Assembly (NCBI GenBank): GCA_965222765.1
Contig: CBDCVG010000042.1
Location: forward strand, 33,055-97,054
Length of the DNA stretch: 64,000 bases
DNA from: Caldora sp965222765
GTDB taxonomy: Bacteria > Cyanobacteriota > Cyanobacteriia > Cyanobacteriales > Coleofasciculaceae
Direction: 5' to 3'
Positions 35,104 through 44,341 of the stretch are shown here, piece by piece. Numbering within the stretch: the first letter of the stretch is position 1; the number at the start of each line of letters is the position of its first letter. A program made the position numbers and the translations under genes. The notes under the pieces are model-generated. The model did no database searches, was not told the DNA's origin, and worked only from the letters and a program-made list of their open reading frames with translations.

Positions 35104-36633
35104 ATGTCATCCTTGCAAAAATTAAACCAAAGAAATATCCAACAAACAATTAAACCTCAGGGTAAACAGAAAACACGCCATAATCTTTGGTTTGAAAGAG
35201 CTATGGCAATGTTGACATTACTGAACCTGCTTCTGGTGCTGTTTGACTTGACTTATGTTCCCTTGCGAGATTTCTGGTTGCAACGCAAAATACAGATTTT
35301 TAGCTTCAAGATAGGTCTAATAGAGTCTCAAGGCTTTCCGATACCGATCCCGATTCCTGATATTACCCAGTTTTATGACTTAGTTAAAGGCATTGAACCC
35401 TACCGAGAGACAGAACAGTATTTGTTCAAAGTTGATGAACTGCAAAATAAGCAGTTCAATTCAGGTTTACAATCTCCAGAGATAGAAGATCTCCTTAAAG
35501 ATCTACGCCTTCGTAGTGAAGATATGATTGATACTAATCCGTTTCAAGTAGCAAATAAGACAGGTACTCTGGAAAAAATAAAAAATAAGATGCGTGAGTA
35601 CGTTACCGACTCACAATATTCATCTAAAGAAGCATTTAGGGTATTCTGGAGCCAAGATTACTTGGCTACAGATACGTTAGAAAAATTTAACTTTTTCAAC
35701 GATGAAATTAAACCCCTAATTGAAACTAACTACTTCCGTCCAATTGGAGAAAATGGCGAATTTGTAGATTTATTTGGACTACTTGACTTCCCGTTCTTTG
35801 TTATTTTTAGTATAGAATTTCTGGCTCGTACCTGGTTTATTAGTCGCCGTCGCACTGGTGTTAGCTGGTTAGATGCTATGTTCTGGCGCTGGTACGATAT
35901 CTTGCTGTTGCTACCATTTGCCCGTTGGCTACGCATTATTCCTGTCACAATTCGCTTAGACCAAGCGAAATTATTTAACTCCAGTCGTATCCAAAAGCTA
36001 GCACGTCAGGGCTTTGTGGTCAGAATTGCTGGAGATATGACAGAAGTAGTAGCAATTTTATTGATTAACCAGGTTCAAGGAGCCATTCGTCAAGGGGAAC
36101 TTACCAAATGGCTAATGCAAAAGGAAGTCAGACCTTACATTGACCTCAATGACACTGATGAAGTAGCGGCTCTTACTACCATAATGGTTAATACAACAGT
36201 TTATCAAATTCTCCCTAAAATAAAACCTGATTTGGAAGCTTTGTTACAACACAACTTTGATAAAGTTATTAACCAATCCCCAGCTTATCAGCAACTAAGC
36301 CAACTACCAGGTCTGGAAGAGTTACAAAATCAACTGACTACAAGAATTTCTCAAGAAGTTCTCCAGTCACTCTACGATGGTCTTCGCCTAGCAATAGAAG
36401 AAGACCCAGTTGGAGAAAAACTATTTCAACAATTGCTGCAAAATCTCAAAGAAGCTTTAGGAACAGAAATACAGACTAAGCCAACAATACAAGAAATTGA
36501 GTCTTTACTGGTAGATTTTCTCGAAGAAGTCAAAGTAAATTACATCGAAGATTTGGAATTGGGATACAACGACGATGATTTTGAGGAACTATTAGACCAA
36601 AAAAGGGCAATCCGTCAAGTTACTCAGCAGTAG
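35104..36633 (+). CDS. Membrane protein with voltage-sensor-like segment, function unknown
   Basis: This is a 509-residue protein: one N-terminal helix (~33-57, LTLLNLLLVLFDLTYVPL), a ~170-residue soluble loop, then a hydrophobic block (~225-290) reading FFVIFSIEFLARTWFISRRR, SWLDAMFWRWYDILLLLPF and RWLRIIPVTIRL. The Phe-Glu-Phe-Leu-x-Arg and Asp-in-helix pattern followed by an Arg-rich helix resembles S2-S4 of voltage-gated channels, but no pore filter follows. The C-terminal ~220 residues are a long acidic helical domain. Cyanobacterial, function unknown; sensor without a pore is my inference. Confidence 0.75.
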   Translation: MSSLQKLNQRNIQQTIKPQGKQKTRHNLWFERAMAMLTLLNLLLVLFDLTYVPLRDFWLQRKIQIFSFKIGLIESQGFPIPIPIPDITQFYDLVKGIEPYRETEQYLFKVDELQNKQFNSGLQSPEIEDLLKDLRLRSEDMIDTNPFQVANKTGTLEKIKNKMREYVTDSQYSSKEAFRVFWSQDYLATDTLEKFNFFNDEIKPLIETNYFRPIGENGEFVDLFGLLDFPFFVIFSIEFLARTWFISRRRTGVSWLDAMFWRWYDILLLLPFARWLRIIPVTIRLDQAKLFNSSRIQKLARQGFVVRIAGDMTEVVAILLINQVQGAIRQGELTKWLMQKEVRPYIDLNDTDEVAALTTIMVNTTVYQILPKIKPDLEALLQHNFDKVINQSPAYQQLSQLPGLEELQNQLTTRISQEVLQSLYDGLRLAIEEDPVGEKLFQQLLQNLKEALGTEIQTKPTIQEIESLLVDFLEEVKVNYIEDLELGYNDDDFEELLDQKRAIRQVTQQ

Positions 36634-36802
36634 CTCATTTTGTTTGTCATTTGTCATTTGTTGTTTGTTGTTCGGAAAGAAGATTTCGCTATATTCTCTC
36701 CTCCATCTCCCTTGTCTCCCCACACTCCTCCATCTCCCTTGTCCTCCCTGTCCTCCATCTCCCTTTTTCCTTAGCAATATAGTCACATATAGAGTTAATT
36801 GC

Positions 36803-36910
36803 GCTATAGTGAATTTGGCGGTGGGGCGTCCCGCTAGTAGTAAAGCTCACCGAGTATCCGACTCGATAGAGGGATTTGGTGAGAAACTCTTAAGAGTACG
36901 TCACACTTGA
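36803..36910 (+). mobile_element. TnpB C-terminal remnant with IS605-like right end
   Basis: The frame reads NLAVGRPASSKAHRVSDSIE then GFGEKLLRVRHT-stop, like the TnpB ending at 51.7 kb (RAVGHQVRKSS...EKPALYP). A palindrome ACTCTTAAGAGT (36886-36897) and GTCACA follow as in IS605 right ends. The upstream part of the element is gone, replaced by CTCCATCTCCC-type low-complexity sequence. Confidence 0.5.
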
Positions 36911-36935
36911 TTTTCAGCAATGATTGCTAATGTAG

Positions 36936-36959
36936 TGGGTTGAACCCACTTTTTTTATT
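36936..36959 (+). terminator. Terminator/attenuator upstream of rimP
   Basis: AGTGGG-TTGAA-CCCACT followed by seven T residues ends 13 bases before the rimP ATG, so it acts within the rimP-nusA leader. Attenuation controlled by NusA is known for this operon in bacteria; here that is inferred from position. Confidence 0.75.
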
Positions 36960-36971
36960 GAAGTTGATCCA

Positions 36972-37433
36972 ATGACTCATCCTCTAATTCCCCAGCTGCT
37001 CGATTTGGCGACTCCAGTCGCTGAAAAATTGGGATTGGAGGTTGTAGGGGCAGTTTTTTATACCAACAGACGCCCACCAGTACTACGTGTGGATATCCGC
37101 AACCTCACTGTTGACACTGGTTTAGCTGACTGCGAACGGATGAGTCGAGCCTTAGAAGCAGAATTAGATGCTGTGGATATCATTCCAGATGCTTATGTTT
37201 TGGAAATTTCCAGTCCTGGGATTACTCGAGAATTGACTACAGACCGAGAGTTTATTGCCTTCAAAGGGTTTGCCGTGATTATTGAAACATCTGAACCTCA
37301 CGAAGGTCAAAAACAATGGCAAGGGCAGTTGATTCGCCGAGATGATACCAAAGTTTATCTCAACCAAAAAGGTCGTGCGATCGCTATTCCTCGTCAACTA
37401 GTAACTAGGGTACAACTGAACGATAAAGTCTGA
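36972..37433 (+). CDS. rimP: Ribosome maturation factor RimP
   Basis: This 153-residue protein is needed for 30S subunit assembly. It has the RimP N-terminal domain (LEVVGAVFYTNRRPPVLRVD, CERMSRALEAELD, YVLEISSPGITRELTTDREF) and a small SH3-like C-terminal domain (WQGQLIRRDDTKVYLNQKG). First gene of the conserved rimP-nusA-ylxR-infB cluster, with an attenuator-like hairpin just upstream. Confidence 0.95.
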   Translation: MTHPLIPQLLDLATPVAEKLGLEVVGAVFYTNRRPPVLRVDIRNLTVDTGLADCERMSRALEAELDAVDIIPDAYVLEISSPGITRELTTDREFIAFKGFAVIIETSEPHEGQKQWQGQLIRRDDTKVYLNQKGRAIAIPRQLVTRVQLNDKV

Positions 37434-37549
37434 AACTTTATTTGTTACTTCTATGTTGGTGATGGGTTATTAGCCAGACTCAATTGACAAATAACCAACA
37501 ACCAACAACAAACCACAATGCATTTCATTTAAGTAAGGAGATGATGCTG

Positions 37550-38863
37550 ATGTCGATAGTTAGTTTACCTGGGCTCAAGCAAATGATAGAAGAAATTAGC
37601 CAAAGCCACAATCTGCCCAGATCTGCCGTGCAACAAGCGCTAAGAGAAGCCCTTGTCAAAGGATATGAGCGGTATCGCCGCGCTCAACGCCTCGATCAAC
37701 ATCATTTTGACGAAGACTACTTCGATAACTTTGAAGTTGATCTCGATATCGAAGAAGAAGGCTTCCGCGTTCTATCTACCAAAACCATTGTTGAAGAAGT
37801 TGGCAACACGGACCATCACATTTCCCTCAAAGAAGTTCAAGAAGTGGCATCGGAGGCGCAACTAGGTGACTCAGTAGTTTTAGATGTAACACCAGATCAA
37901 GGTGAGTTTGGTCGGATGGCAGCGATTCAAACCAAGCAGGTGCTATCTCAAAAACTGCGAGATCAACAGCGCAAGTTAATCCAAGAAGAGTTTGAAGATC
38001 TAGAAGGAACAGTTTTACAAGCAAGAGCCCTGCGGTTTGAACGACAATCAGTAATTATGGCTCTCAGCAGTGGTTTTGGTCAGCCAGAGGTAGAAGCTGA
38101 ACTACCGAAACGGGAGCAGCTACCCAACGACAACTATCGCATCAATGCCACATTTAAGGTTTTTCTCAAAAAAGTCCGGGAAGGTCCACACCGGGGACCT
38201 CAACTAGTAGTATCTAGGGCGTCTGCAGGTTTGGTAGTCTATCTATTTGCCAACGAAGTACCAGAAATTGAAGACGGAGTCGTGAGAATTGTAGCGGTGG
38301 CAAGAGAAGCCAATCCTCCCTCTCGTCACGTAGGACCGAGAACTAAAATTGCTGTCGATACTCTAGATCGAGATGTAGACCCCGTTGGTGCTTGTATTGG
38401 TGCTAGAGGTTCACGCATTCAAGTAGTGGTGAACGAATTGAGAGGTGAAAAAATTGATGTCATTCGTTGGTCTCCTGATCCATCTACATATATCGCCAAC
38501 GCCCTCAGTCCAGCAAGAGTTGATCAGGTGCTATTGGTGAATCCAGAGGATCGTCAAGCTCACATTTTAGTAGCCGAGGATCAGCTGAGTTTAGCTATTG
38601 GCAAAGAAGGACAGAATGTTCGGCTTGCTGCTCGCCTTACCGGTTGGAAGATTGACATTAAAGATGTTGCTAAATACAACTACGAAGCCGAACAACGCAA
38701 AATAGAGAAGTTACAAGTAGCTTCTTCGGATATAGCAAAATTAGAGGAGGATGATCATGAATACCCAGAAGAAGCATTAGATATACAGACTGTTGATAAT
38801 GTTACACCATTAGACCAACCAACCATTTCAGAAGAAGAGGAGGAAGAGACAAACGAGGAATAA
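37550..38863 (+). CDS. nusA: Transcription elongation/termination factor NusA
   Basis: This protein has 437 residues from the ATG at 37550, chosen because AAGGAG (37535-37540) lies at normal distance; 22 in-frame codons upstream read CAACAACC-type intergenic repeat. Domains: N-terminal RNAP-binding (~1-125), S1 (~135-200), and KH1-KH2 (~205-350, GPRTKIAVDTLDRDVDPVGA then CIGARGSRIQVVVNEL; LAIGKEGQNVRLAARLTGWK). The C-terminus is acidic (SEEEEEETNEE) and lacks the repeat domains of enterobacterial NusA. Confidence 0.96.
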   Translation: MSIVSLPGLKQMIEEISQSHNLPRSAVQQALREALVKGYERYRRAQRLDQHHFDEDYFDNFEVDLDIEEEGFRVLSTKTIVEEVGNTDHHISLKEVQEVASEAQLGDSVVLDVTPDQGEFGRMAAIQTKQVLSQKLRDQQRKLIQEEFEDLEGTVLQARALRFERQSVIMALSSGFGQPEVEAELPKREQLPNDNYRINATFKVFLKKVREGPHRGPQLVVSRASAGLVVYLFANEVPEIEDGVVRIVAVAREANPPSRHVGPRTKIAVDTLDRDVDPVGACIGARGSRIQVVVNELRGEKIDVIRWSPDPSTYIANALSPARVDQVLLVNPEDRQAHILVAEDQLSLAIGKEGQNVRLAARLTGWKIDIKDVAKYNYEAEQRKIEKLQVASSDIAKLEEDDHEYPEEALDIQTVDNVTPLDQPTISEEEEEETNEE

Positions 38864-39030
38864 AAAGTCCTATTCCTGTAAGCTTTAACCCTTCACCTTT
38901 TCCCTGTCGAACAGCCACTTGCCTTTTACCCCTTTTCAAAAACTGTTCCCTGTCACCCAATACTGCTCAGATAAACTCTAATTCCTCTTCCCCATATCCC
39001 TCATCCTTACCTTCTATCCCTACCGAACAG

Positions 39031-39327
39031 ATGAAACCTAACTACCGACGTTGTCTAAGCTGCCGCCAAGTAGCACCAAAAGAAGCGTTCTGGCGAGTTG
39101 TTCGAGTCTATCCGTCACGAAAGGTACAATTAGACGAAGGGATGGGGCGTTCTGCCTACCTATGTCCTAATGGGAGTTGTCTGACGACTGCTCAAAAGAA
39201 AAATCGACTGGGGCGATCACTTCGTGCATCAGTACCAGAACATTTGTACGAAACTTTATGGCAACGTTTAGCTGCTATAGCAGATACACCAAAAGCAGAA
39301 AGTCCATGCACGGAGCATAATCAATAA
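39031..39327 (+). CDS. ylxR: YlxR-family (DUF448) nucleic-acid-binding protein
   Basis: This 98-residue protein has YRRCLSCRQVAPKEAFWRVV with the Cys pair, then GRSAYLCPNGSCLTTAQKKN and GRSLRASVPEHLYETL. YlxR proteins bind RNA or nucleoid-associated targets and sit between nusA and infB in most bacteria, as here. Some act as regulators of RNase P or as nucleoid proteins; which applies here is unknown. Confidence 0.92.
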   Translation: MKPNYRRCLSCRQVAPKEAFWRVVRVYPSRKVQLDEGMGRSAYLCPNGSCLTTAQKKNRLGRSLRASVPEHLYETLWQRLAAIADTPKAESPCTEHNQ

Positions 39328-39718
39328 AAGTTAAAGACCTTCGGTGAACATAAGTAATAGTTAGGATAGAAGAAAGAATAACTGGTTTTGTTAGTTTTCC
39401 TGAGGAGGTGAGTAAATTTCTACTACAATCAACAAGCTACCCTTAACAGCAACACTGAAATTAACAGTGTGTTAACTTGTCTCCTTGGTGTGCAAGATTG
39501 AAAAAAATGCTCGAATACAAGGGTTGGGCATCCAACAAATGGTTTACTGTAAATAGGTAATTATCTTGCATGGATTTTTGATTACTTATATATAAGTGTA
39601 ATTACAAGCGTCTGAGCTTTAACCCATTGGAAAGCCATGAACCAGCAGTCATTCAGTCATTTAGCTAAGGTGTAACAACTATGGTGTAACAACAAACGTT
39701 AAGACGGGGAAATAGTGG
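39328..39718. other. Leader between ylxR and infB
   Basis: A 391-base AT-rich stretch with no convincing frame. GAGGAGG-like sequence occurs at 39401-39407, far from any start. The length suggests an additional infB promoter or a structured leader; I see no known riboswitch. Confidence 0.45.
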
Positions 39719-42700
39719 ATGAACAACGGCAAAGTTAGAATTTACGAATTATCACGGGAATTGAACTTGGATAATAAGGACATTTTGAGCATCTGTGAAG
39801 GGCTCAATATTGCAGTTAAAAGTCACAGTAGCACGATTACAGAATCCGAAGCTCAACGCATTCGGACAGCAGCAGAAAAATATTCTGGTTCTCCCAAAAG
39901 TCGTGGTGGTGCTGCCACAGCTGAAGACAACTCTGGCTCAGTATCTACCCAATTAATGGAACCTCCCAAAGCGAAGAGGCGGCAGGAAATCGTGGGGATT
40001 GTTAAACCAAAGTCTCCTCGTCCTAATTCTAGCTCGGGGCAAGGAGGTGCTCCAGTCGCAACTCCGCCAAAATCCCCCGTCAAGCCTCAAGCGACACCAC
40101 CAATTAAAGTAAATATTGAGCAACCCATAAGCAAAGATAAGCGGTCTGTTGATAATCAACCACCGGTAAAGCCTACAGCTCAGATTTCTGAGGCTCCAGC
40201 TGTAGTGAATCAAGTAGTAGAAAAACCAAAACTTAGTAGCCCTCCCTTAAGACCAACGGGAGGCAAACCTCAACTAACTCCAGTTGAGCGACCAGTTTTG
40301 AAAAAAGATCAAAAGGATGTTTCTACTTCAGCCAAGACTTCAACTCCAGTTCCCACTAAAGCTAAGCCAGTTGCAGCCAATAAACAGTCAAAGAAAGCTG
40401 AATCCTCACCATCAGCTAAGCGTAGTCCTTCAGCACCACCAGTGCCAAAACTTACTGGTCCTCCAATCCGACTCAAGCCAGGTGCTGGCAAAAATTCTGA
40501 ACTAGCTGTAAGTGATGATAATGGTCAGAATGATCAGTCACAAGAGCTAGAGGAAGGCTTAATAGAGGATACAGGAGAAGAGCTTCTGGAGCTAAAAATT
40601 AGGCGACCGAATGCTCCCCGACCTCCGAAGAAGAAAGATTGGAAGAAAGAAATAGTAGATGAGGAAGATAAGGAGACTTCCAAAGCTGGGAAATCTAGTC
40701 CTAAGTCCAAGCGGCGACCTGAAAGGTTTTTGGATGATGAAGATGATGATCTAGATACAGAACAAAATTCAGCAGATACCCCAGTCACAGTCAGTCTTTC
40801 GGTAGCTCGTCCTCCGAAGCCGAAGTCCCGCCCAGGACAGTCATCGTCGGGTTCAACACCCAAGACTAAAGAGAAGAAAAAGCCGGAGTTAAACAGTCAC
40901 TCTGGCTCCCATGCAGGACGAGATAAGTATGACCGACGTCGAGGAACAGCAAAAGCTGGTTCGGAACTCCCAGACCAAATCGTCTTGTCTGGCTCTATGA
41001 CTATTAGAGAGATGGCTGCTGTTCTGGGTATTGCTGAAACCGAAATTATTAAGAAGCTGTTCTTCAAAGGAATAGCTGTTAATATTACCCAAACCCTGGA
41101 CTTAGAGACTGCCAGGATGGTAGCCGAAGATTTGGGTGTGGCAGTAGAAACTCTTGAAGAGAGCTCTGGCGCGACGAAAGAAACCGAGTGGATAGATGCC
41201 GCCGACCTGGAAAAACTACAACGGCGTCCGCCAGTAGTTACGATTATGGGTCACGTAGATCACGGCAAAACTACCCTATTGGATGCAATCCGCGAAACTA
41301 AAGTAGCTCAGGGAGAAGCTGGTGGTATCACCCAGCACATTGGTGCTTACCATGTCGATGTTGAGCATGAAGGGGAAGTACAACAGGTGGTTTTCCTGGA
41401 TACCCCTGGTCATGAAGCCTTCACCGCTATGCGAGCGAGGGGAACCCGGGTTACGGATATCGCCGTGCTGGTGGTTGCTGCTGATGATGGTGTTCGGCCT
41501 CAAACTATTGAAGCAATTAGCCACGCAAAAGCAGCTGAAGTGCCGATGGTAATTGCTATTAACAAAATTGACAAAGCAGGGGCTCAGCCTGATCGGGTTA
41601 AGCAAGAATTATCAGAACGGGGTTTAGTGCCAGAAGAGTGGGGCGGTGACACGATCATGGTTCCTGTGAGTGCTATCCAAGGGGAAAATCTCGACACCCT
41701 CCTAGAGATGATTCTTTTGGTATCAGACATTGAAGAACTCTCCGCTAACCCAGAGAGAACAGCTAAAGGTACAGTCATTGAAGCCCACCTGGATAAAGCC
41801 AGAGGTCCAGTTGCTACTCTTTTAGTTCAAAATGGAACTCTGCGAGTCAGTGATACTCTCGTTGCTGGTTCAGTCTTTGGTAAGGTGCGAGCGATGATTG
41901 ATGACCGAGGGGAGCGAGTCGAAGCAGCTGGACCTTCTTTTGCTGTAGAACTACTCGGCTTGAGTGATGTCCCATCTGCTGGTGATGAGTTCGAAGTCTT
42001 TGAGAGTGAAAAAGAAGCTCGTGACATTGCCAACAACAGGATTAAGGAGGAACAGGAGAAACGCTGGAAAGCGACAGGGGGAACCCGAGTCACCCTTACT
42101 AGCCTCTCAGCCCAAGCTCAAAAAGGTGAGCTCAAAAAACTAAACTTGATTTTGAAGGCAGATGTCCAAGGCTCAGTCGAAGCCATTATTGGCTCCCTGG
42201 AGAAGTTGCCTCAGAATGAAGTTCAAATCCAAGTGCTGCTGGGAACTGCAGGGGAAATCACTGAGACTGATATTGATTTAGCTGCTGCTAGTGGTGCCGT
42301 AATTATTGGTTTCAGTACTAATATTACTCCCACTGCCAGACAATCAGCAGATAAAGAGGGCGTTGATGTACGTGAATATAACATCATCTATAAGCTCCTA
42401 GACGATATCCAAGGTGCAATGGAAGGTTTACTGGAGCCAGAGCTCGTAGAGGAACCCTTAGGTCAAGTAGAAGTTCGGGCAGTTTTCCCCGTCGGTCGTG
42501 GTGCAGTCGCCGGTTGTTATGTACAGTCGGGCAAAGCAATGCGTAATTGCAACATCCGAGTGCAACGTCGTGGCAAAGTTATCTACGAAGGTTTTCTTGA
42601 TTCCCTCAAGCGGATGAAGGAGGATGTCAAAGAAGTCAACGCCGGCTTTGAATGTGGTATCGGTGTTGATAAGTTCAATGACTGGGTTGAAGGCGACATT

Positions 42701-42751
42701 ATCGAAACCTTCAAGATGGTAACTAAGCGACGGACTCTTTCACTAGTTTAG
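39719..42751 (+). CDS. infB: Translation initiation factor IF-2
   Basis: A 1010-residue GTPase that places initiator tRNA on the ribosome. A long Pro/Lys/Ser-rich disordered N-terminal region (~70-400) precedes an IF2-N module (ELPDQIVLSGSMTIREMAAV, ~417-470). The G domain has GHVDHGKTTLLDAI (G1), TQHIGAY, FLDTPGHEAFTAMRARG (G3) and AINKIDK (G4). Domains II-IV follow to residue 1010. The long basic extension is usual in cyanobacteria. Ends in a strong terminator. Confidence 0.98.
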   Translation: MNNGKVRIYELSRELNLDNKDILSICEGLNIAVKSHSSTITESEAQRIRTAAEKYSGSPKSRGGAATAEDNSGSVSTQLMEPPKAKRRQEIVGIVKPKSPRPNSSSGQGGAPVATPPKSPVKPQATPPIKVNIEQPISKDKRSVDNQPPVKPTAQISEAPAVVNQVVEKPKLSSPPLRPTGGKPQLTPVERPVLKKDQKDVSTSAKTSTPVPTKAKPVAANKQSKKAESSPSAKRSPSAPPVPKLTGPPIRLKPGAGKNSELAVSDDNGQNDQSQELEEGLIEDTGEELLELKIRRPNAPRPPKKKDWKKEIVDEEDKETSKAGKSSPKSKRRPERFLDDEDDDLDTEQNSADTPVTVSLSVARPPKPKSRPGQSSSGSTPKTKEKKKPELNSHSGSHAGRDKYDRRRGTAKAGSELPDQIVLSGSMTIREMAAVLGIAETEIIKKLFFKGIAVNITQTLDLETARMVAEDLGVAVETLEESSGATKETEWIDAADLEKLQRRPPVVTIMGHVDHGKTTLLDAIRETKVAQGEAGGITQHIGAYHVDVEHEGEVQQVVFLDTPGHEAFTAMRARGTRVTDIAVLVVAADDGVRPQTIEAISHAKAAEVPMVIAINKIDKAGAQPDRVKQELSERGLVPEEWGGDTIMVPVSAIQGENLDTLLEMILLVSDIEELSANPERTAKGTVIEAHLDKARGPVATLLVQNGTLRVSDTLVAGSVFGKVRAMIDDRGERVEAAGPSFAVELLGLSDVPSAGDEFEVFESEKEARDIANNRIKEEQEKRWKATGGTRVTLTSLSAQAQKGELKKLNLILKADVQGSVEAIIGSLEKLPQNEVQIQVLLGTAGEITETDIDLAAASGAVIIGFSTNITPTARQSADKEGVDVREYNIIYKLLDDIQGAMEGLLEPELVEEPLGQVEVRAVFPVGRGAVAGCYVQSGKAMRNCNIRVQRRGKVIYEGFLDSLKRMKEDVKEVNAGFECGIGVDKFNDWVEGDIIETFKMVTKRRTLSLV

Positions 42752-42762
42752 TAATACAGGTT

Positions 42763-42806
42763 CTGAGCGTAGCATTACCCTCATGGGATGCTACGCTCAG
42801 AGTTTT
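42763..42806 (+). terminator. Rho-independent terminator of the rimP-infB operon
   Basis: A perfect 13-bp stem (CTGAGCGTAGCAT at 42763-42775 with ATGCTACGCTCAG at 42788-42800) has a 12-base loop and is followed by AGTTTT, 12 bases after the infB stop. Beyond it (to 43058) lie HIP1-like sequence and an AGGTGGTAGGTGGTAGG repeat (42929-42962). Confidence 0.88.
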
Positions 42807-43058
42807 CCCAAAAAATGTCTTGTTTTATTAGCGATCTCGAAGGGATCTGCGTAGCAGGTCGCCAAAATGGAGAAATCTCAAAAGCTATAATTAGAGCTTG
42901 CTGAATAAGTCGTAATTTTCGGGTTTGAATAGGTGGTAGGTGGTAGGTGGCAGGTGGTAGGTGAGGTTTAGTAACATTTTGTAATAAAATAATTGACAAA
43001 TGGCAAACAACCTTAACTTGTCAATAATGCCTAACACCTAAAACCTAACACCTTTGTT

Positions 43059-43640
43059 ATGCGCTCTTTCTGGACAGAACCTTTTTTATGGATTCACCTT
43101 GCTGGTTTGGCAGCTTTGCCTTTAACCTTGGAACTTGTTTGGTTGGGACTGGCAGCAGGTAACCCCCTATTGCCAGTTTGGCTGGAGTTACTATTGGTGG
43201 CGACTATCGGCATAGTGCCAGTACTATGGATGCAATTGACCCATCCCTTCGATATTTTTAGCCTGTTGTTAGTAGCTCTCAAACCAGAACAACTGACACA
43301 AGACCAACAAAAGCTATTGTATTTGTTCAAAACAAAAACTAACAAGGTGCTGACAATCGCAGGCACTGTTCTGATGTTATGGATACTTTGGCAAATCTAC
43401 CGAATAGCCCCCTTAGCTGTTACAGCAGCTTCCTTGATTCCTGGAGGGCATATTGTTGGTTTGCTTGGTGCTGGATTAGCCTTTCTAGCTAGCAATTTGT
43501 TCTTGCAAGTACCATTAAGTGTGGTACAAGTCCTACTCACTAAGGAGTCAGAGTGGGAGACGACTCCAGCCTATCCTGTAGAAAAAATACAGCAGGACTT
43601 TACTATACCCGGGATCAAGGTCAATCAAATTTTGCCCTGA
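43059..43640 (+). CDS. Membrane protein conserved downstream of infB in cyanobacteria
   Basis: This 193-residue protein has hydrophobic helices at ~10-30 (IHLAGLAALPLTLELVWLGL), 36-58 (LPVWLELLLVATIGIVPVLW), 95-115 and 120-155. Pro-Phe-Asp and PEQLTQDQ lie in the loops and the soluble tail is short (TPAYPVEKIQQDFTIPGIKV). I recall it as the cyanobacterial 'low-complexity tail membrane protein' family of unknown function; this copy has almost no low-complexity tail. Identification is from memory. Confidence 0.65.
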   Translation: MRSFWTEPFLWIHLAGLAALPLTLELVWLGLAAGNPLLPVWLELLLVATIGIVPVLWMQLTHPFDIFSLLLVALKPEQLTQDQQKLLYLFKTKTNKVLTIAGTVLMLWILWQIYRIAPLAVTAASLIPGGHIVGLLGAGLAFLASNLFLQVPLSVVQVLLTKESEWETTPAYPVEKIQQDFTIPGIKVNQILP

Positions 43641-43845
43641 GCTAAGGATTCGACAATATCACCATCGTCTACTGATGAGTGATTTTTTAGAGGTTGGTCA
43701 AGAAACCCGATTTCTAAGAATACTGGACTAGCTCTCTAGTTAATTGGATAAAAATATTTGAGATTGTTAAAATTAAGATGTTGCTGAAAACACAATCTGA
43801 AAAAAATAGCTGAGTTATTCTAGTAACAAACGATAAGAGGTGTGT

Positions 43846-44049
43846 ATGGCAAGTTCAACTATTTCTAAATCCAGCCAATTTTCTGAAGACAGTCAAATTT
43901 GGGACAGTCTTAAACAAGCGATCGCTTCCAGTTCAGGTTTTGAGCGTTGGCAGATTGAACATCCAGTGGAAGATCAACTTAAAAAGTATAACTTAGACAC
44001 TCAAGTACGTCTTTATCTTCGCGAAACTTTAGAGACTCTTGCTTACTAG
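43846..44049 (+). CDS. Small conserved cyanobacterial protein, function unknown
   Basis: A 67-residue protein (MASSTISKSSQFSEDSQIWD at its start, ending VRLYLRETLETLAY). AAGAGG precedes the ATG; an upstream GTG at 43840 is less likely. The pattern SLKQAIASSSGFERW and the LRETLETLAY ending recur in cyanobacterial hypothetical proteins as far as I recall. Soluble, mostly helical. No role known. Confidence 0.65.
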   Translation: MASSTISKSSQFSEDSQIWDSLKQAIASSSGFERWQIEHPVEDQLKKYNLDTQVRLYLRETLETLAY

Positions 44050-44177
44050 AAGATACTGTGGGCAGGGGATGGAAACCGTCATTTAATTGCTGCCCACCTC
44101 TACCCATAGTCCCTAATACCAAAAATTTAAACTTATGACACACATAAAACTCCAAAATCGAGTTTATAGTAATTATT

Positions 44178-44292
44178 AAAGCCTGTGGAGACGGTCTAGC
44201 GGGGGTGGCTGCATTAACATGCTGCTATCTAGCCAAGAGTCGATAAAACAGGAATCTCCATCCATATTGCGTAGCAATTAGGTGGATGAGCG
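44178..44292 (+). mobile_element. TnpB 3'-end remnant with IS200/IS605 right end
   Basis: A short frame KACGDGLAGVAALTCCYLAK ends SR-stop at 44244, like the tail of cyanobacterial TnpB proteins (KACGDGL...). It is followed by GGAATCTCC, a hairpin with ATTGC-GTA-GCAAT core and CATCCA/TGGATG arms (44258-44288) and GCGTCAAC, the form of an IS605-type right end. The rest of the element is absent. The remaining 44050-44341 spacer holds no gene. Confidence 0.55.
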
Positions 44293-44341
44293 TCAACTCA
44301 CCATCTTAAACCTGTAGCCTCTTTGCTCCCTTAATAGTGCT

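Noticed and set aside
39850..40870. Several minus-strand frames opposite infB
   Set aside because: Antisense shadows of the low-complexity N-terminal region of IF-2.
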